Assembly: GCA_013399305.1 (NCBI GenBank)
Contig: VXAI01000039.1
Location: 4,703,612 to 4,767,611 of the forward strand
Origin: Rostratula benghalensis
Lineage: Eukaryota; Chordata; Aves; Charadriiformes; Rostratulidae
DNA length: 64,000 bases
Direction of reading: 5' to 3'
The translations under genes and the position numbers were made by a program. The notes below the pieces were generated by a model. It had not been told where the DNA came from, ran no database searches, and worked only from the letters and a program-made list of their open reading frames with translations. Shown piece by piece: positions 61,264-64,000 of the stretch. Positions within the stretch are counted from its first letter, which is position 1; each line of letters starts with the position of its first letter.

Positions 61264-61998
61264 GTTCCTGTTGTCCCTACTTTTAAGGAACCATAAGTAA
61301 AAGGAAAATGCTTGAATTTATGGATTTTGGAGTCTTTGTGAGGTGTCCTACTTCAATAATTAACTTCACATCTGGAAGTGGTGGCCCATTTAATTTTTTT
61401 AAGGCAGCAGAGAAGACTTGTAAAAATTATTTTAAAAGTGATGCTGTTCACAGCTGTAGGAGTAGAATAAAAAGCGCAAACTAAAATGAAAACAGTGTTA
61501 GTTTCTGTTAATAACTGTAGAAGCCTGTATGCTAGGTCTACCTCTCATTGTTGGTGTATGATTTCTGCAAATATTTTCTGTGGTTTAACTCCCGGACTTT
61601 GTGTACAATCTTGCTCATTTGCATAACAGCAGGTTCTTTTAGCTGATAATGTTGATTATTTTTTTTTTGTTTTGTGAGAAGATGAGAGATTTCTCACATT
61701 TCAGAGCAAAGGATTTCAGAAATTTCCATTACCAGAGACTTTCCAAGATCCTCAAACACAGCTGCTAATCCTAAATAAATGGATTCTATTTTGTAATTTC
61801 ACAAACAGTAGCATGCGTGTCAGCAGTAGTATATAGAAAATCTAGTTACTTACCTCTTTCCTGTTGAAGGAAGAGGTTGTTTAGATAGTTAAATGTCAAC
61901 CCTACACCTGCCACTTCCATTAGTATTGCACATTACCATGCTTTCTATGATGATGGTACCCTGGGAAAACTAAATTTAGGAATTCCTGAGTTAGAGTA

Positions 61999-62016
61999 AT
62001 ATATATATATATATAT
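61999..62016. repeat. (AT)n microsatellite
   Basis: About nine AT units continuing into a T-run. Typical intronic AT repeat. Confidence 0.9.
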
Positions 62017-64000
62017 TTTTTAACATGGAGGTTCAGTGTTCCAGATGGATTTTTATTCAGTTAAGCATGCAGAGTTAACATAGTTAAAGTAGTAAATGAC
62101 TACATTTAATGAAAGATACTTTTATGAAAGAATGTAACCCTATTAATCTGTTGCTCTGTGGGGTCTTACAGCAAAGATCGTTCTAGTATTGTCATGAATC
62201 AGTAGTTAAGATTTGACTCTCAAATTTTCTTGTTATTGCAAGGTGAAGTAATGTAGTAGGTGAGACACGTGCACATCATGGGTCTCTATATCTCATCTTG
62301 TAGTAAGTGGGAGAATAAAAGATGAACTTCACTAATTTTATTTGTAGAACAGGCTTCAGTTACCAGTCGTAATACTTCCAGCCGATTTCTGTGCTGCTTA
62401 TTCTTCTGCAGCTTGGCAACCTCCGATTTAAAATCTCTTCCTAAATAAACACTGTTGTAATATTTCATGGTGTCAGTAGAATATAGAAGTTCCTTTGTGT
62501 TTTCAGTTTTGAGATTGTGTTTTGTAGTATACTGTTGACCTAAGGCAGGGATATAAGGGATGATTTAAACTTTGTGCGCACCTGCACAGACACAAATAGA
62601 TAACTTTCTGGAAGTCACATCTGAATGTCAGCATTTTAAGCAGAATAACACGTTGATTCAATTGACAATGCCTCCTTGCTGTAAGGCAGACTTGGGTTTA
62701 GCAGGGTCCATAGGTAGCAGGCCTTTTTGTTTTGCTTGTCTTGTGAATATGTTGTGGACGCTTGTGAAAAAGTAGGTGATTTTTTTTTGTTTTGTTTAGA
62801 AAGAGTGGGCTAATTGAACTTAACATTTCATATTACTGTTTTGAATAGCTGCCACTTAGAGTACAAAGAAAAGCTCTGAGGTTTCAAAATTCAATGAAAA
62901 ATATATTCATATAAAAAGATGCTTCTGTGTTGATCTGTGTAAATAATTTATTATTTTTTTTCACTTTGCACAGTTGTCAATGAACTGTGCTCCAGAATTT
63001 AGGGAAAATCTTTGCATTCCCTGAACAGGGAAGAAAAATGATCCTTTACTACTTCCCTTCCTATTATCACAGTGAGCAAACACATGCAGATCATTTGCCC
63101 AAACTTGTAAATATCCTTACTGGTTCAAAGAAGTTGGAATCTCATTTCTGTGTGGCAGAATGGAAAGTCTGGAGGTATTATGAATGCATGATTACACATA
63201 CAGTTTTAAAAGCTTGACTCAGTGTGAAAAAATTTCATTAATTTTCTTTGGCTACTGTATGACTGAAATTGTGAAAAAAATGAGCAAGCAAAGATGCTGT
63301 GGCATGAGTACAGTTGCACTTTCAAAACTCATAAAATAAATAAGAAAGCTGTGTAAATAGGCATGTTAGCATAATTAGTTGTAGCTAAGGTAAAATCTTA
63401 CATGGCTAATGTTGCAAAGACTTAAGATAGTAAAAAGGGAATTGCTTGTCATTAAAAATATTTTGAATTGTGTCGCTGTGCTATTTTTATACTATTCAGA
63501 AAAACAGGAAGATGTTACCTATCTTAGACTCTCATGCAAATATGAAAACTTTTTACAATCTGCATTGGTCCAAATGATATCTATAAACTTTAAGATGGTT
63601 TTAAGTAAAATTTCTTTTAGAATTCACTTTGTTTTATAAATGGCATCTTTGTTTTTAAGCAAAATTATTTCCTTCTTGTTGTGACAAGCTTCTTTTAAAA
63701 AAATTATGTCATTGTTTTGAGATGCTTATTATTTTGCAATTAGTAATCTCAAACCAGTGATTATGGCAATAGACATTTTTCCTTTATATTAAGAACTCTG
63801 CAGTCAGAATATTCTTAAAAACAAGGTTTAGCAAGTGCTTTGATGTTCCTTTGTGTGTTGATATGTTTCTTCTAATATTGTAGTTCCTTAAGTTTTTTCA
63901 TTTGAGGTGAAGCAAAAGTGTGCACCTTTCTATGTTAGACAATGAAAATAGAGGAAACTCATATTTTAGAGCAAGAACGTAGAAAACAGGTACTCACAGT

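Larger units (their letters stand above)
51839..64000 (+). other. RAPGEF2: RAPGEF2 intron, right part (acceptor outside window)
   Basis: From the GTAAGT donor to the window end. I looked for the expected next exon (LPADFTKLHL...) on the + strand and did not find it. Contents: palindromic TACATATGTA repeats near 55260-55290, A15 (55534-55548), GT repeats (58789-58806 and 60855-60872), T-runs near 60279 and 61247, A17 (60723-60739) and an AT dinucleotide repeat (61999-62016). No CR1 copy was recognised. Antisense open frames at 55806-56138 and 60148-60477 have no support. Confidence 0.88.

Noticed and set aside
51839..64000. Search for the next RAPGEF2 coding exon (LPADFTKLHL...)
   Set aside because: Not seen on the + strand before the window end. 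It presumably lies further right.
1..64000. CRISPR arrays, bacterial-type operons, tRNA, rRNA, snRNA genes and retroviral genes
   Set aside because: None recognised by eye. The spliced, AT-rich, CR1-containing context is vertebrate nuclear DNA. A covariance-model scan would be needed to exclude small RNAs firmly.

Overview
This is 64 kb of AT-rich, intron-dominated vertebrate nuclear DNA. It is most likely from a bird: the only recognisable interspersed repeats are a few degenerate CR1 LINE fragments with avian-type 3' ends, repeat density is low, and A/C-rich and poly-T simple sequence is scattered throughout. There are no bacterial operons, CRISPR arrays, tRNAs or rRNAs, and almost all long open frames are chance frames.

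The window lies inside one gene on the + strand: RAPGEF2 (PDZ-GEF1, RA-GEF-1, CNrasGEF), a guanine-nucleotide exchange factor for Rap1/Rap2. Five short coding exons can be read directly, each with a proper acceptor and/or donor and all in compatible phase. Three constitutive-looking exons encode the end of the degenerate N-terminal cyclic-nucleotide-binding-like (CNB) domain and the basic linker after it (12415-12498, 31251-31326, 33716-33883). They are followed by an 18-nt micro-exon (36906-36923). Much further on is an alternative first coding exon beginning MKPLAIPANHG (51779-51838), the start of the shorter RAPGEF2 isoform. The micro-exon and the alternative first exon both end in phase 0, so both can splice to the same downstream exon, which lies beyond the right edge. 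The earlier CNB exons lie beyond the left edge.

Layout: 1-12414 intron with CR1 pieces at 2799-3095 and 9385-9515; 12499-31250 an 18.7-kb intron with long T-runs; 31327-33715 and 33884-36905 shorter introns, the second with a CR1 at 34538-34830 and a CpG-retaining block that resembles a conserved non-coding element; 36924 to about 51180 an intron with the best CR1 copy (42265-42856) and a perfect 24-bp palindrome; about 50400-51778 a more GC-rich segment I interpret as the internal promoter and 5' leader of the MKPL isoform; 51839-64000 intron.

No undescribed system was found. The observations most worth checking are: (i) the internal promoter whose leader carries four short upstream ORFs, two of which overlap the main start; (ii) the 18-nt in-frame micro-exon; (iii) the CNB-like domain lacking the canonical cAMP-contacting glutamate; (iv) several candidate conserved non-coding elements and exact inverted repeats; and (v) a strong T-over-A asymmetry of homopolymer runs on the coding strand.
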